A stretch of 64,000 bases of DNA from Flavobacterium cerinum (GCF_004028155.1 NZ_SBII01000009.1:124001-188000), one strand, 5' to 3'. Shown: positions 28,403-37,622, numbered from the stretch's first letter. The notes: generated by a model from the sequence alone, not told the origin. A program made the numbers and translations.

Positions 28403-28918
28403 ATGGAGCTTAACAAGAGTGAAAAAATACTATGGCAAGGAGTTCCTAAACAGGGGTTTAAAATCATTTTACAAGATTTAATTATCATTCCATTTTTACT
28501 ACTTTTCATTTGTGCATCAATATTTATGCTTTATATAAATTTCATTGGTATATTTTTTGTCATATTTACTGTCTATGTTATATACACAAGATATATACGA
28601 GATATCATTGATAGGAAAAACACAAAATATTATATTACAGAACAACATGTAATACTCTGTAAACCAAAAAATACTGTTACCATTCCATTTAAGGAGATAA
28701 AAAAGATTAGTTACACTGATCATCCATTTAAATTTATCTATGGTTCAATTATTTTTGGAGAAGAAGAAAATATTTTTGGTGATCCAAATGAAGAATTTTC
28801 ATTTGGTTATAAAGGAGGATTAAATTTAACAAGAGATAAAACAGTAATTGAATATATTAAAGATTATAAAGAAGTATATCAATTAATTCAGGAAAAAATT
28901 AAAGAAAGTAAATCTTAA
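28403..28918 (+). CDS. Membrane protein with bacterial PH-like domain
   Basis: 171 residues from the ATG at 28403. Opens with SEKILWQGVPKQG, typical of PH-like bPH membrane proteins. Then two transmembrane segments (about 22-46 and 50-66) and a beta-rich C-terminal region (ITEQHVILCKPKNTVTIPFKEIKKISY) like YdbS/DUF304 domains. It is very AT-rich and Lys/Ile-rich compared with its neighbours, and it sits between DUF1015 and yggS with gaps of only 11 and 2 bases, so it may be a later insertion. Confidence 0.72.
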   Translation: MELNKSEKILWQGVPKQGFKIILQDLIIIPFLLLFICASIFMLYINFIGIFFVIFTVYVIYTRYIRDIIDRKNTKYYITEQHVILCKPKNTVTIPFKEIKKISYTDHPFKFIYGSIIFGEEENIFGDPNEEFSFGYKGGLNLTRDKTVIEYIKDYKEVYQLIQEKIKESKS

Positions 28919-28920
28919 GC

Positions 28921-29583
28921 ATGTCAATAAAAAATAACCTTCTCGAAATAAAATCATCTTTACCGGAACACGTGACGCTTGTAGCGGTTTCTAAAACCAA
29001 ACCTGTGCCCGATCTTATGGAAGCCTATGAAGCTGGGCAACGTATTTTTGGGGAGAATAAAATTCAGGAAATGGCCGATAAATATGAGCAGCTTCCTAAA
29101 GACATTGAATGGCATATGATTGGTCATGTACAAACCAATAAGGTGAAGTATATGGCTCCTTTTGTAAGTCTTGTCCATGGTGTAGACAGTATGAAGTTAT
29201 TGGCAGAAATAAACAAACAAGCAGCTAAAAACAATCGTGTTATAGACTGTTTGCTTCAGGTACACATTGCCGAAGAAGAAACTAAATTTGGTATGGATCA
29301 AAAGGAACTTACAGCAGTAATTACTTCTGATGATTTTCAACAAATGAAAAACATACGTGTAACCGGACTTATGGGTATGGCTACTTTTACTGAAGATGAA
29401 ACCCAGATCAAAAAAGAATTTGATCATCTTAAATCTATTTTTGACAATTTGGACCAACAACGTGAAGCTGCAAACCTGAAACCTAAAACACTGAGTATGG
29501 GTATGAGTGGCGACTATAAGTTAGCTATTGCCTGTGGAAGTACTATGGTTAGGATTGGCAGTAGTATTTTTGGACATAGATAA
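28921..29583 (+). CDS. yggS: YggS-family PLP homeostasis protein
   Basis: 220 residues, TIM-barrel fold resembling the N-terminal domain of alanine racemase. The PLP Lys is in LVAVSKTKP (about 25), and GENKIQEMADKYEQLP, EWHMIGHVQTNK and LSMGMSGDYKLAI are family motifs. It binds PLP and helps keep its level and amino-acid balance; no catalytic activity is known. Two bases after the PH-like gene, so translationally linked. Confidence 0.93.
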   Translation: MSIKNNLLEIKSSLPEHVTLVAVSKTKPVPDLMEAYEAGQRIFGENKIQEMADKYEQLPKDIEWHMIGHVQTNKVKYMAPFVSLVHGVDSMKLLAEINKQAAKNNRVIDCLLQVHIAEEETKFGMDQKELTAVITSDDFQQMKNIRVTGLMGMATFTEDETQIKKEFDHLKSIFDNLDQQREAANLKPKTLSMGMSGDYKLAIACGSTMVRIGSSIFGHR

Positions 29584-29688
29584 TTGTAAATGTGACAATT
29601 AGGTAATTTGATTATTTGAACGTGTGAAATGATTAAAATTTACGTACTTTGTAACCTAAACATTGAACTTTAAATCTTAGAAAAATCT

Positions 29689-31053
29689 TTGTACGCAATA
29701 CTTGACATAGAGACGACGGGGGGACAATATAATGAAGAAGGAATAACCGAGATTGCCATTTACAAATTTGACGGGCATGAAGTGGTAGACCAGTTTATTA
29801 GTCTTATAAATCCCGAAATACCCATACAGCCCTTTGTGGTAAAACTAACCGGTATAAGTAATGCCATGCTTCAAAGTGCTCCAAAGTTTTTTGAAGTCGC
29901 CAAACGTATTATAGAAATTACCGAAGGTTGCGTTTTAGTCGCACATAATGCACAGTTTGACTATCGTGTACTGCGAACAGAGTTCAACCGTTTAGGATAT
30001 AACTTTGAAAGTCAGACACTCTGCACTGTAGAGTTATCACAAAAATTACTACCCGAACAAAAATCGCATAGTCTTGGTAAACTAGTTCGCGCACTGGGAA
30101 TACCCATGAGCGACAGGCATCGTGCCTCTGGAGATGCACAGGCAACGGTTCAGTTGTTTAAGTTGCTTCTTGCCAAAGACACCGAAAAAGAAATACTTAC
30201 CAGCTTAATAAAAAGCGATACCAAAAAAGGTATATCTCCTAAACTGATGGATCTCTTAGAAGGACTTCCGTCAACCACAGGATTGTATTATATATACAAC
30301 GAAAAAGGTGAGATCATTTACCTTGGTAAAAGCAAAAATATTAAAAAGAGGGTTAATCAGCATTTTACAAGTACTGCAAGAAAATCCAAGCGAATTCAGC
30401 GTGAAGCTTTTAGCGTACAATATGAAGCAACCGGCAGTGAGCTAATTGCCTTACTTAAAGAATGTCAGGAAATAAAGGTAAATAAGCCTGCTTATAACCG
30501 GGCACTTAAAAAAACCATTTTTCCGTGGTCACTTTATGCCGAAAAAAATCCTCAGGGCTATCTTGCACTCAAACTGCAAAAAACTGATGGACGTAAAAAA
30601 GAAATCGTCTCTTTTCCCGGAATTGTAGAAGGACGAAATGCTCTTTTTGCTATTATTGAGAAATATAAACTGTGCCAAAAAATAAACGGAATTGACGCCT
30701 CTGATAAAGAAAACTGCTTTGCTTTAGACCTCGAAAATTGTAATGGTGCCTGTGTTAGTAAAGAGATGCCCGATGAGTATAACGAGCGGGTTATGGAATT
30801 TATAAACAACAACAGCTTTAATAATCAAAGCATGATTATAATAGATCGTGGCCGCAGTGTTGAAGAACGAAGCGCTGTACTAATAGAAAATGGCGTTTAT
30901 AAAGGCTATGCTTTTTACAACCTCAACTATCAAATAACGAATATTGATATCCTTAAGAATATTATAGTTCCGATGGAAAATAATAAGGATGTAAAAGTGA
31001 TTATCCAAAACTATATCCGAAAAAAGAAAGCCTTAAAAATAGTACGTCTATAA
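29689..31053 (+). CDS. DnaQ-like exonuclease fused to a GIY-YIG endonuclease
   Basis: 454 residues, TTG start at 29689 (the next Met lies well past the first motif). Residues 1-165 are a DEDDh 3'-5' exonuclease: ILDIETTGG (DxE), HNAQFDYRVL, then HRASGDAQAT with the His-Asp. Residues about 195-280 are a GIY-YIG nuclease in the UvrC/Cho style (GLYYIYNEKGEIIYLGKSKNIKKRVNQHF), followed by a C-terminal domain with CFALDLENCNGACV. The combination occurs in the DinG/Cho-like fusions of Bacteroidota and Actinobacteria. Probably DNA repair or proofreading; not an essential Pol III epsilon. Confidence 0.88.
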   Translation: MYAILDIETTGGQYNEEGITEIAIYKFDGHEVVDQFISLINPEIPIQPFVVKLTGISNAMLQSAPKFFEVAKRIIEITEGCVLVAHNAQFDYRVLRTEFNRLGYNFESQTLCTVELSQKLLPEQKSHSLGKLVRALGIPMSDRHRASGDAQATVQLFKLLLAKDTEKEILTSLIKSDTKKGISPKLMDLLEGLPSTTGLYYIYNEKGEIIYLGKSKNIKKRVNQHFTSTARKSKRIQREAFSVQYEATGSELIALLKECQEIKVNKPAYNRALKKTIFPWSLYAEKNPQGYLALKLQKTDGRKKEIVSFPGIVEGRNALFAIIEKYKLCQKINGIDASDKENCFALDLENCNGACVSKEMPDEYNERVMEFINNNSFNNQSMIIIDRGRSVEERSAVLIENGVYKGYAFYNLNYQITNIDILKNIIVPMENNKDVKVIIQNYIRKKKALKIVRL

Positions 31054-31093
31054 GAGATTTGTTATTTTTGATAGACGCAAAAAAACCAATCTA

Positions 31094-31921
31094 TTGAAAA
31101 ACGGTATTATATCCGAAGATTTTCGCAAAAAGCTACACACTATAATCTATGAAGCCGATACTAAGGCAGGTCGTTTTTTTGACCTTGCTTTATTAGCCAT
31201 CATTCTTATAAGTGTTGTTGCTGTAATGCTGGAAAGTGTTGCGAGTATTAAAATCAGATACGGGTATGAACTTGCCGTAATAGAATGGATTGTAACCATA
31301 TTTTTTACGCTGGAATATATAGCAAGGCTTATCGCAGTAAAACAGCCCTTAAAATATGCCTTAAGCTTTTATGGCCTAATCGACCTGCTGGCAACACTGC
31401 CTAAATATGTTGGACTCCTATTCCCTGGAACAGGCTTTTTCATTGCCATACGTGCCATTCGGTTTTTAAGGATATTCAGGATACTTAAACTAACCCATTT
31501 TGTAGGAGCTTCTAACCAATTGGTAGTTGCACTTAGAACAAGCAGAGCAAAAATTGCTGTATTTCTATTTTGTGTATTAGTGATTTGTACCATACTTGGA
31601 ACTATAATGTACATGATAGAAGGTCCTGAACATGGTTTTACAAGTATACCTGTAAGTATCTATTGGACAATTGTAACTCTTACTACTGTTGGCTTTGGAG
31701 ACATTACCCCTACCACTCCTTTAGGACAGCTGGTATCTGTTGTTATTATGATATTAGGTTATGGTATAATTGCTGTACCAACAGGGCTTGTTACTGCTGA
31801 GTTAATGCGCGGTGAAAAAAAAGTAAATCTTAACACACAGGTGTGCCCTAATTGCAGTGCAGATAAACACAGGGATGATGCAAAGTACTGCTATAGATGT
31901 GGCCACTCCCTTCACGAATAA
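31094..31921 (+). CDS. Voltage-gated potassium channel with C-terminal zinc ribbon
   Basis: 275 residues, TTG start at 31094 (the next in-frame Met is inside S1). Six transmembrane segments; S4 is Arg-rich (FIAIRAIRFLRIFRILKL) and the pore filter TLTTVGFGDITP marks a K+-selective channel. After S6, a zinc-ribbon-like tail (CPNCSADKHRDDAKYCYRCGH; CxxC twice) is an unusual cytoplasmic add-on. It overlaps miaA by one base (TAATG). A box TATTTTTG is at 31063-31070. Confidence 0.93.
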   Translation: MKNGIISEDFRKKLHTIIYEADTKAGRFFDLALLAIILISVVAVMLESVASIKIRYGYELAVIEWIVTIFFTLEYIARLIAVKQPLKYALSFYGLIDLLATLPKYVGLLFPGTGFFIAIRAIRFLRIFRILKLTHFVGASNQLVVALRTSRAKIAVFLFCVLVICTILGTIMYMIEGPEHGFTSIPVSIYWTIVTLTTVGFGDITPTTPLGQLVSVVIMILGYGIIAVPTGLVTAELMRGEKKVNLNTQVCPNCSADKHRDDAKYCYRCGHSLHE

Positions 31922-32835
31922 TGAATACTACTCCTCAAAAATATTTAATTACTGTAATTGGCCCTACAGCCATAGGTAAAACGGCTCTCGCTATAGAAAT
32001 TGCAAAACATTTTAAATGCGATATCATTTCTGCCGATAGCAGGCAGTTTTTTAAGGAAATGAACATTGGTACCGCCGTACCCTCAAAAGACGAACTGGAA
32101 GAAGCAAATCATCATTTTATCCAAAACATAAGCATCTTTGATGAATATACCGTAGGTGATTTTGAACGCGAAGCTATAACAAAGCTGGATGAACTCTACA
32201 AAACGAGCGATTTTGCCGTTATGGTAGGCGGATCCGGACTATACATTGATGCGGTACTGAAAGGTTTTGATGATTTTCCTGATATTGATCCATCTATAAG
32301 AGCAGAACTGGTTACTAATTATGAACAGCATGGATTAGAATATTTACAGCAGGAACTGGAAAAACGCGATCCTGTACATTATGAGAAAGTAGCCAAAGAG
32401 AATCCGCAGCGATTAATGCGTGCACTTGAAGTATCCATTGGAACCGGTAAGCCGTACTCTTCGTTTTTAAATCAGAAGAAGAACACACGAAACTTTACTC
32501 CAATTATCATTGGACTTGAAGCTGACAGAGAGTTAATGTACAACCGTATTAACCAAAGGGTAGATATAATGGTTAATAACGGATTGCTGGAAGAAGCAAA
32601 AACTTTATATCCGCATAAAAAACTGAATGCTCTGCAAACAGTAGGTTACAGGGAATTATTTGCACATTTTGATGACGACTGTACGCTTGATTTTGCTCTT
32701 GAAGAAATAAAGAAAAATACACGTAGGTTTGCCAAAAGGCAGATGACATGGTTTAAACGCAATGAGGCCGCTGCATGGTTTGACTTTAAAACAGTCCCTC
32801 AGGAGATTATTAATTATATTGAAATGAAACGCTAA
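31921..32835 (+). CDS. miaA: tRNA dimethylallyltransferase
   Basis: 304 residues from the ATG at 31921. Transfers dimethylallyl to A37 of tRNAs reading UNN codons. P-loop GPTAIGKTALAIEIA, then ISADSRQFFKEMNIGTAVPS, MVGGSGLYIDAVLKGFDD and the C-terminal QTVGYRELFAHF plus TRRFAKRQMTWFKR, all family signatures. Starts overlapping the channel stop and is followed, again with a one-base overlap, by the thioesterase gene, so the three are co-translated. Confidence 0.97.
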   Translation: MNTTPQKYLITVIGPTAIGKTALAIEIAKHFKCDIISADSRQFFKEMNIGTAVPSKDELEEANHHFIQNISIFDEYTVGDFEREAITKLDELYKTSDFAVMVGGSGLYIDAVLKGFDDFPDIDPSIRAELVTNYEQHGLEYLQQELEKRDPVHYEKVAKENPQRLMRALEVSIGTGKPYSSFLNQKKNTRNFTPIIIGLEADRELMYNRINQRVDIMVNNGLLEEAKTLYPHKKLNALQTVGYRELFAHFDDDCTLDFALEEIKKNTRRFAKRQMTWFKRNEAAAWFDFKTVPQEIINYIEMKR

Positions 32836-33575
32836 TGCCAATATCTGATAAATTCACATCGATATATTCGCACGACTGGGAAATAAACTTTCTTCAGTGT
32901 ACACCAAACGGATTACTTAAACATACCGAGCTTTGTAACCTTTTACAGCTTACAGCAGGCCACCATGCCGAGATAGGCGGAATAAGCTTTACCGACATGC
33001 AGCAATTTGATCAGGCATGGGTATTAAGCCGAATGAGGGTTGAAATTGATGAATTACCCAAGTGGGGAGATACTGTAACTGTAAAAACCTGGATCTATGA
33101 CTTACAGGGTTCACGTTCCATAAGGGCTTTGGAAATGTATGTTGGAGATAAAAAAATTGTAGGTTCTACAACCTATTGGGCTGTATTCAATACAAAGCTG
33201 AGAAAAGCAGAAACGCTGGCCTTAGCGCATGAACATTTTGAAAAATATCCTGAGATGGAAGCTACGGCAGAATCATTCAAAAAAATAAACCTGCAAAGGG
33301 AATTGACATTGAATTCTCAAAAAAAAGTAGTGCTGTCTGACCTTGACATTGTTTTTCATGCTAACAATGTAAAATACCTGGAATGGTGTCTTGATGCTAT
33401 AGACCACCGACCTATCTTAAAACAACAACTATTAAGTTTTGACATGAACTATATGCGTGAACTGATGCTGGGAGATGAGATAGAGTTATTCTCTGGTACA
33501 GAAGAAAAGCAAACCTACTTTACCGTAAATAAAAAAGAAAGCCCCTGCTTTGCGCTGGAGCTTAATTGGAAATAA
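32835..33575 (+). CDS. Acyl-ACP thioesterase-like protein
   Basis: 246 residues. Double hot-dog fold of the acyl-ACP thioesterase (PF01643) type: QAWVLSRMRVEIDELPKWGDTV in the first half, and in the second half DIVFHANNVKYLEWCLDAI, with the Asn-His-type residues of the active site. Likely releases fatty acids from ACP in the cytoplasm. Last gene of the channel-miaA group; ends at a bidirectional terminator. Confidence 0.85.
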   Translation: MPISDKFTSIYSHDWEINFLQCTPNGLLKHTELCNLLQLTAGHHAEIGGISFTDMQQFDQAWVLSRMRVEIDELPKWGDTVTVKTWIYDLQGSRSIRALEMYVGDKKIVGSTTYWAVFNTKLRKAETLALAHEHFEKYPEMEATAESFKKINLQRELTLNSQKKVVLSDLDIVFHANNVKYLEWCLDAIDHRPILKQQLLSFDMNYMRELMLGDEIELFSGTEEKQTYFTVNKKESPCFALELNWK

Positions 33576-33605
33576 AAAAAGCCCCTCGATAACGAGGGGC
33601 TTTTT
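33576..33605. terminator. Bidirectional terminator between thioesterase and response regulator
   Basis: GCCCCTCG (33581-33588), ATAA, CGAGGGGC (33593-33600), with A run before and T run after. Convergent genes end on either side. Confidence 0.93.
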
Positions 33606-33609
33606 AATA

Positions 33610-34329
33610 CTATTTCTCTTCAACTTTGTTTTTTATAACAAGTCTAAATCCTTCACCATGAATGTTTAGTATCTCTACATCTTCATCCGGTTTTAGGTAT
33701 TTTCTTAATTTAGCGATGTAAACGTCCATACTTCTTGAAGTAAAGTAGTTATCATCTCTCCAAATTTTTGTAAGAGCAAGCTCTCTTGGCATCAAATCGT
33801 TTTCGTGAAGCGCAAGCATTTTAAGCAATTCGTTTTCTTTTGGAGAAAGCTTAATAGGCTCATCTTTATCAAAAGTAAGGAAGCGCAATTTTGAATTCAG
33901 GTGGAATTTACCAATCTGGAACTCAAATTTAGAATTATCTGTTTTAGTTTCTGATGCTTTTCTTTGGATAATCGCTTTAATTTTCATTAAAAGCACCTCA
34001 GAATCAAAAGGCTTATTCAGGTAATCATCTGCTCCTACTTTGTATCCTTTTAATACATCTTCCTTCATTGATTTTGCTGTAAGGAAAATGATAGGCACTT
34101 CTTTATTTTTTTCTCTGATCTCTCTTGCAAGTGTATATCCGTCTTTGTAAGGCATCATTACATCAAGAATACATAAGTCGAAATTATCTTTCTTGAATTT
34201 CTCAAAACCTTCCATTCCGTTTTTAGCTAACGTAACATCAAAATCGTTGATTAACAGGTAGTCTTTTAAAACTGCTCCAAAGTTTGGATCATCTTCAACT
34301 AACAGAATCTTTTTGTTTACTTCTTCCAT
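33610..34329 (-). CDS. rprY: OmpR-family response regulator (RprY-like)
   Basis: 239 residues. Receiver domain with acidic pocket LLVEDDPN, phospho-acceptor Asp in LCILDVMMPYKDG (about 55) and Lys in FLTAKSMKEDVLKG; then a winged-helix Trans_reg_C domain (ALTKIWRDDNYFTSRSMDVYIAKLRKYL). The receiver resembles RprY of Bacteroides. The gene is seven bases after the histidine kinase and so forms a two-component pair. Targets are not visible here. Confidence 0.93.
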   Translation of the reverse strand: MEEVNKKILLVEDDPNFGAVLKDYLLINDFDVTLAKNGMEGFEKFKKDNFDLCILDVMMPYKDGYTLAREIREKNKEVPIIFLTAKSMKEDVLKGYKVGADDYLNKPFDSEVLLMKIKAIIQRKASETKTDNSKFEFQIGKFHLNSKLRFLTFDKDEPIKLSPKENELLKMLALHENDLMPRELALTKIWRDDNYFTSRSMDVYIAKLRKYLKPDEDVEILNIHGEGFRLVIKNKVEEK

Positions 34330-34336
34330 ATTTTTT

Positions 34337-35866
34337 TTAATTTATTAATGGCATTTTTATTATAAAGGTGCTCCCCTTTCCTTTTTCACTTTCCACATAA
34401 ATGTGGCAATTATGGTCGTCTATAATTCTCTTTACATAGGCCAGTCCTAAACCGTGCCCTTTTACGTTGTGAATATCTCCTGTATGTTCTCTATAAAATT
34501 TCTCAAATATCCTTTTTTGAGAAATCTTAGACATTCCTAACCCGTTGTCTTTTATCTTAATAAGTATAAAATCTTTAACATTCTCAGTGTATATATCTAT
34601 AACGGGCTCATCCGGAGAATATTTGATAGCATTATCAAGAATGTTAACCAAAACATTGGTAAAATGTACATCATTTAATAAAGCTGTAGTGCGTTGTGCA
34701 CCAAAGTGTCTTGTTAGCGTACCGTGTCTTGCTTCTATAATAAGGTCTACGTGTTCTATAGCTCCTTCAATTACATCATGTATGTCTGCCTGGTCTTTTG
34801 TGATCTCTAATTCTCGTTTATCGAGTTTAGATATCTGTAATACGTTTTCAACCTGTGCATGCATTCTTTTATTTTCCTCTCTTATCATCTGGAGGTACCG
34901 CTGTACCTTCTCTTTATCATCAAATATCTTTGGGCTCTTTATCGCATCCAGTGCTAAATTAATAGTAGCTATAGGCGTTTTGAACTCGTGCGTCATGTTA
35001 TTAATAAAATCGGTTTTAATTTCCGATATCTGCTTTTGTTTGATAAGCTGATTGATAGCACTTAAATAAGCAATAATAATAACCAGTGTAAATATGATAG
35101 ACAATGATGTTATTCCTAATATAGATGAAAACAAAAATGTTTTCTTTTTAGGAAAATTCAGTAAAAGCCTATAACCGCTAGTATCTGTGTCACCTCCTAA
35201 AATCTGACGCTCATAAAAATTGGTTTTATCATAAGCGAAATTATTTGACTTTATCTTAGTTGGCAATCCATTATTGTAAATAGCAAATTCAAATTTCGTG
35301 TCTACACCATTTTGTTTAAGTTCAGCATAAAGCATCTCCTGAACTCTGTCTTTTGTTAACCATGACTCTAGTGAATTAAAATTTCTAAAATCATTTACAT
35401 AGAGCTCAAAGTTAAACAACTTCATGGGTTGACTGTACCCTAATGCTCTATATTTAAAATCATTGACGCTTTCGCCATTCTCTTTCCTGGCTTTACTTCT
35501 TGCCAAATTTTCAACATCATCTTTATCAAAGAACAAATCCCGGTAATCTCCACCGGTAATATTATCTGAATATATTATATTCTCATTCTTACCGCCTGCA
35601 TTGCGCTCATAAAACGGATACATCTCTTTTCTAGAGGGCGGATGACCAATACTATCTTTATAATGATTGTAAAGTTTTAAAAACTCGTACCCTTCCTGTC
35701 TTTCTAGATTTTCAGAAGTTTTCCCCAGAGTTTGCTGAACATTGAGTCTGAACTGTTCATCGTTATTTTTTAAAGAAGAATTAACCCAATAAAGTTGTAC
35801 TAGTATAATCCCCACAAGGGATAAGCTCATAAAAAATACCAGTAAACGAAATCTAGTTTTATTCAT
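34337..35866 (-). CDS. rprX: Sensor histidine kinase (RprX-like)
   Basis: 509 residues. Two transmembrane helices (about 7-28 and 250-275) enclose a sensor region of about 220 residues. The H-box FINNMTHEFKTPIATINLALD carries the phospho-His, and an HATPase domain follows (LLNDVHFTNVLVNILDNAIKYS, KDNGLGM and GHGLGLAYVKR). Co-transcribed with the response regulator gene. Ligand unknown. Confidence 0.93.
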   Translation of the reverse strand: MNKTRFRLLVFFMSLSLVGIILVQLYWVNSSLKNNDEQFRLNVQQTLGKTSENLERQEGYEFLKLYNHYKDSIGHPPSRKEMYPFYERNAGGKNENIIYSDNITGGDYRDLFFDKDDVENLARSKARKENGESVNDFKYRALGYSQPMKLFNFELYVNDFRNFNSLESWLTKDRVQEMLYAELKQNGVDTKFEFAIYNNGLPTKIKSNNFAYDKTNFYERQILGGDTDTSGYRLLLNFPKKKTFLFSSILGITSLSIIFTLVIIIAYLSAINQLIKQKQISEIKTDFINNMTHEFKTPIATINLALDAIKSPKIFDDKEKVQRYLQMIREENKRMHAQVENVLQISKLDKRELEITKDQADIHDVIEGAIEHVDLIIEARHGTLTRHFGAQRTTALLNDVHFTNVLVNILDNAIKYSPDEPVIDIYTENVKDFILIKIKDNGLGMSKISQKRIFEKFYREHTGDIHNVKGHGLGLAYVKRIIDDHNCHIYVESEKGKGSTFIIKMPLIN

Positions 35867-35931
35867 CCTTACAAAATTAACATTTTAACATTTAAAGCCT
35901 AAAAATATTAACCAAAGATTAACAACGGGCC

Positions 35932-36525
35932 TTAATTTAAAATTTTTTTTAAAGTATTCAGTATTTTAAGTGCTTCTTTTTTAGCATTCTCTAAATCAAT
36001 ATTATTAATAATGTAATCACTAAGCTTAGTTTTTTTTTCATCTTCCCACTGGGCATTCATTCTTTCTAATACTTTTTCCCGGGTTACTCCGTCGCGCTGC
36101 ATTACCCTGTCAACCCTGACCTCTTTAGGTGCAGTTACCAGAATTATCTTATCACAGTCTTTATAGCTGCCGCTTTCAAATAAAATTGCCGCTTCTTTAA
36201 TTATAAATTTTGTGTCTTTTTGTTTTTCCAGCCACTCTTTAAAATGCTCAAGTACTTTTGGGTGAATTATACTATTCAGTATTTGCAATTTATCAGGCGA
36301 ATTAAAAACCAAAGCTGCTATTTTGGCTCTATCCGGCAAACCTCCTGTTAATACACTTTCTCCAAATGCATTTACAATATCTTTTACTGCATTTGGCGTG
36401 TTTAATATTTTCTTTGCCTCATCATCTGCAATATATAATGGAACTCCCTGCGACTTAAAATACTGAGCAATGGTAGTTTTACCACTTCCTATACCACCTG
36501 TCAGTCCTATAATTTTTGTTATCAT
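35932..36525 (-). CDS. coaE: Dephospho-CoA kinase
   Basis: 197 residues. Last step of CoA synthesis: phosphorylates the 3'-OH of dephospho-CoA. P-loop GLTGGIGSGKTTIAQYF, YIADDEAKKIL, and HPKVLEHFKEWL are family marks. Length typical. Its start overlaps the stop of the upstream glycosyltransferase gene (ATGA-like), so translation may be coupled. The other CoA gene in the window, coaBC, lies about 23 kb away. Confidence 0.95.
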   Translation of the reverse strand: MITKIIGLTGGIGSGKTTIAQYFKSQGVPLYIADDEAKKILNTPNAVKDIVNAFGESVLTGGLPDRAKIAALVFNSPDKLQILNSIIHPKVLEHFKEWLEKQKDTKFIIKEAAILFESGSYKDCDKIILVTAPKEVRVDRVMQRDGVTREKVLERMNAQWEDEKKTKLSDYIINNIDLENAKKEALKILNTLKKILN

Positions 36526-37520
36526 TACTTAAAAAATAGCTCTGGGAATACTTTTTTAGGGTCCATCTTTAAAATTTGAACCAAAATCAGTGATTTTAGA
36601 TATCCAGTTCCGTATCCATAGAACTGTATTAGGGCAGAAATGACCGAAAAACCTCCTATTTTAATACTCTTTGTTTGCAAAGATGATACCACAAATACTA
36701 AAACTACGTACAAAATATAAATATATAAGAAGAAATAAATATTAATTAACAATAAGATAAGAGAACTGGCTAAACCAATGATAAATAACGATGGAAATAA
36801 AAAGGTTATTTTTTTATATTCTGGGTGCCATTGATCTAATACTGGTCTAGCTTTTCCAAATTTATTTACCTGGCGATAAAATTTATCCCAATCAATTCTT
36901 CGTTTATGATAAACAAAAGAATTTGTAAACAATTTAGTTTTATAGCCTAGTTTCCATAATCGTATTGAAAGATCCGGATCTTCTCCCGGATGAATATTAC
37001 CAAATCCACCTGAAGTCTCAAAAGCCTCTTTAGAAAGTCCCATATTGAAACTTCTTGGTTGAAATTTTTCTAACTTTTCAGATTTTCCTCTTATCCCTCC
37101 TGTCGTTATAAATGATGTCATCGAAAAATTTATCGCCTTTTGTATATCACTAAAAGAGTCTAATGCTGCATCGGGACCTCCAAAACAATCTACATAATCT
37201 TTTCTAAGATTTTGAGATACACTTTCAAGATAATTTGGAGGAATGATACAATCTGAATCCAAAATAATAAAGTAATCCCCTTTTGCTATTGCCATTCCAT
37301 AGTTTCTGGAATCCCCCGGTCCACTATTTTCTTTAAAATAATAAGATATATTCAGCCTTTCGCTGTATGCAATTACTATTTCGCTACAGGTTACTGTAGA
37401 ACCGTCTTCAATTATAACGACTTCATATTTCTCCTTAAATGACTGTAGAGTAAGACTGGCAAGTAATTCTTCTATTTCATCAGGTCTATTGTAAACAGGA
37501 ATTATTAATGAAAAAAGCAT
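36525..37520 (-). CDS. Family 2 glycosyltransferase, membrane-bound
   Basis: 331 residues. GT-A fold: SLIIPVYNRPDEIEELLASL, VVIIEDGST, and DSDCIIPPNYL as the DxD-type metal site, then GGFGNIHPGEDPDLSIRLW carrying the acceptor-side ED. Hydrophobic segments near the C-terminus (about 245-275 and further) suggest membrane attachment. Probably builds a cell-surface polysaccharide or glycosylates envelope material; flavobacterial T9SS substrates are often glycosylated, but no link is visible in the sequence. Confidence 0.88.
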   Translation of the reverse strand: MLFSLIIPVYNRPDEIEELLASLTLQSFKEKYEVVIIEDGSTVTCSEIVIAYSERLNISYYFKENSGPGDSRNYGMAIAKGDYFIILDSDCIIPPNYLESVSQNLRKDYVDCFGGPDAALDSFSDIQKAINFSMTSFITTGGIRGKSEKLEKFQPRSFNMGLSKEAFETSGGFGNIHPGEDPDLSIRLWKLGYKTKLFTNSFVYHKRRIDWDKFYRQVNKFGKARPVLDQWHPEYKKITFLFPSLFIIGLASSLILLLINIYFFLYIYILYVVLVFVVSSLQTKSIKIGGFSVISALIQFYGYGTGYLKSLILVQILKMDPKKVFPELFFK

Positions 37521-37559
37521 TGATCTTATTTTTTAACAAAGTTACTCTTTATAATAAAA

Positions 37560-37615
37560 AAAGCCACCAAAAATTGGTGGCTTTAAATTTAAACCGGTAT
37601 TAATACTACCGGTTT
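37560..37615 (-). terminator. Two tandem hairpins after the 3009-residue T9SS protein gene
   Basis: AAAGCCACCAA / TTGGTGGCTTT (37560-37584) with a T run on the minus strand is the terminator. Between it and the stop codon, AAACCGGTA (37591-37599) pairs with TACCGGTTT (37607-37615). The first hairpin closely resembles the one after the 1193-residue gene. Confidence 0.85.
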
Positions 37616-37622
37616 AGTACAA

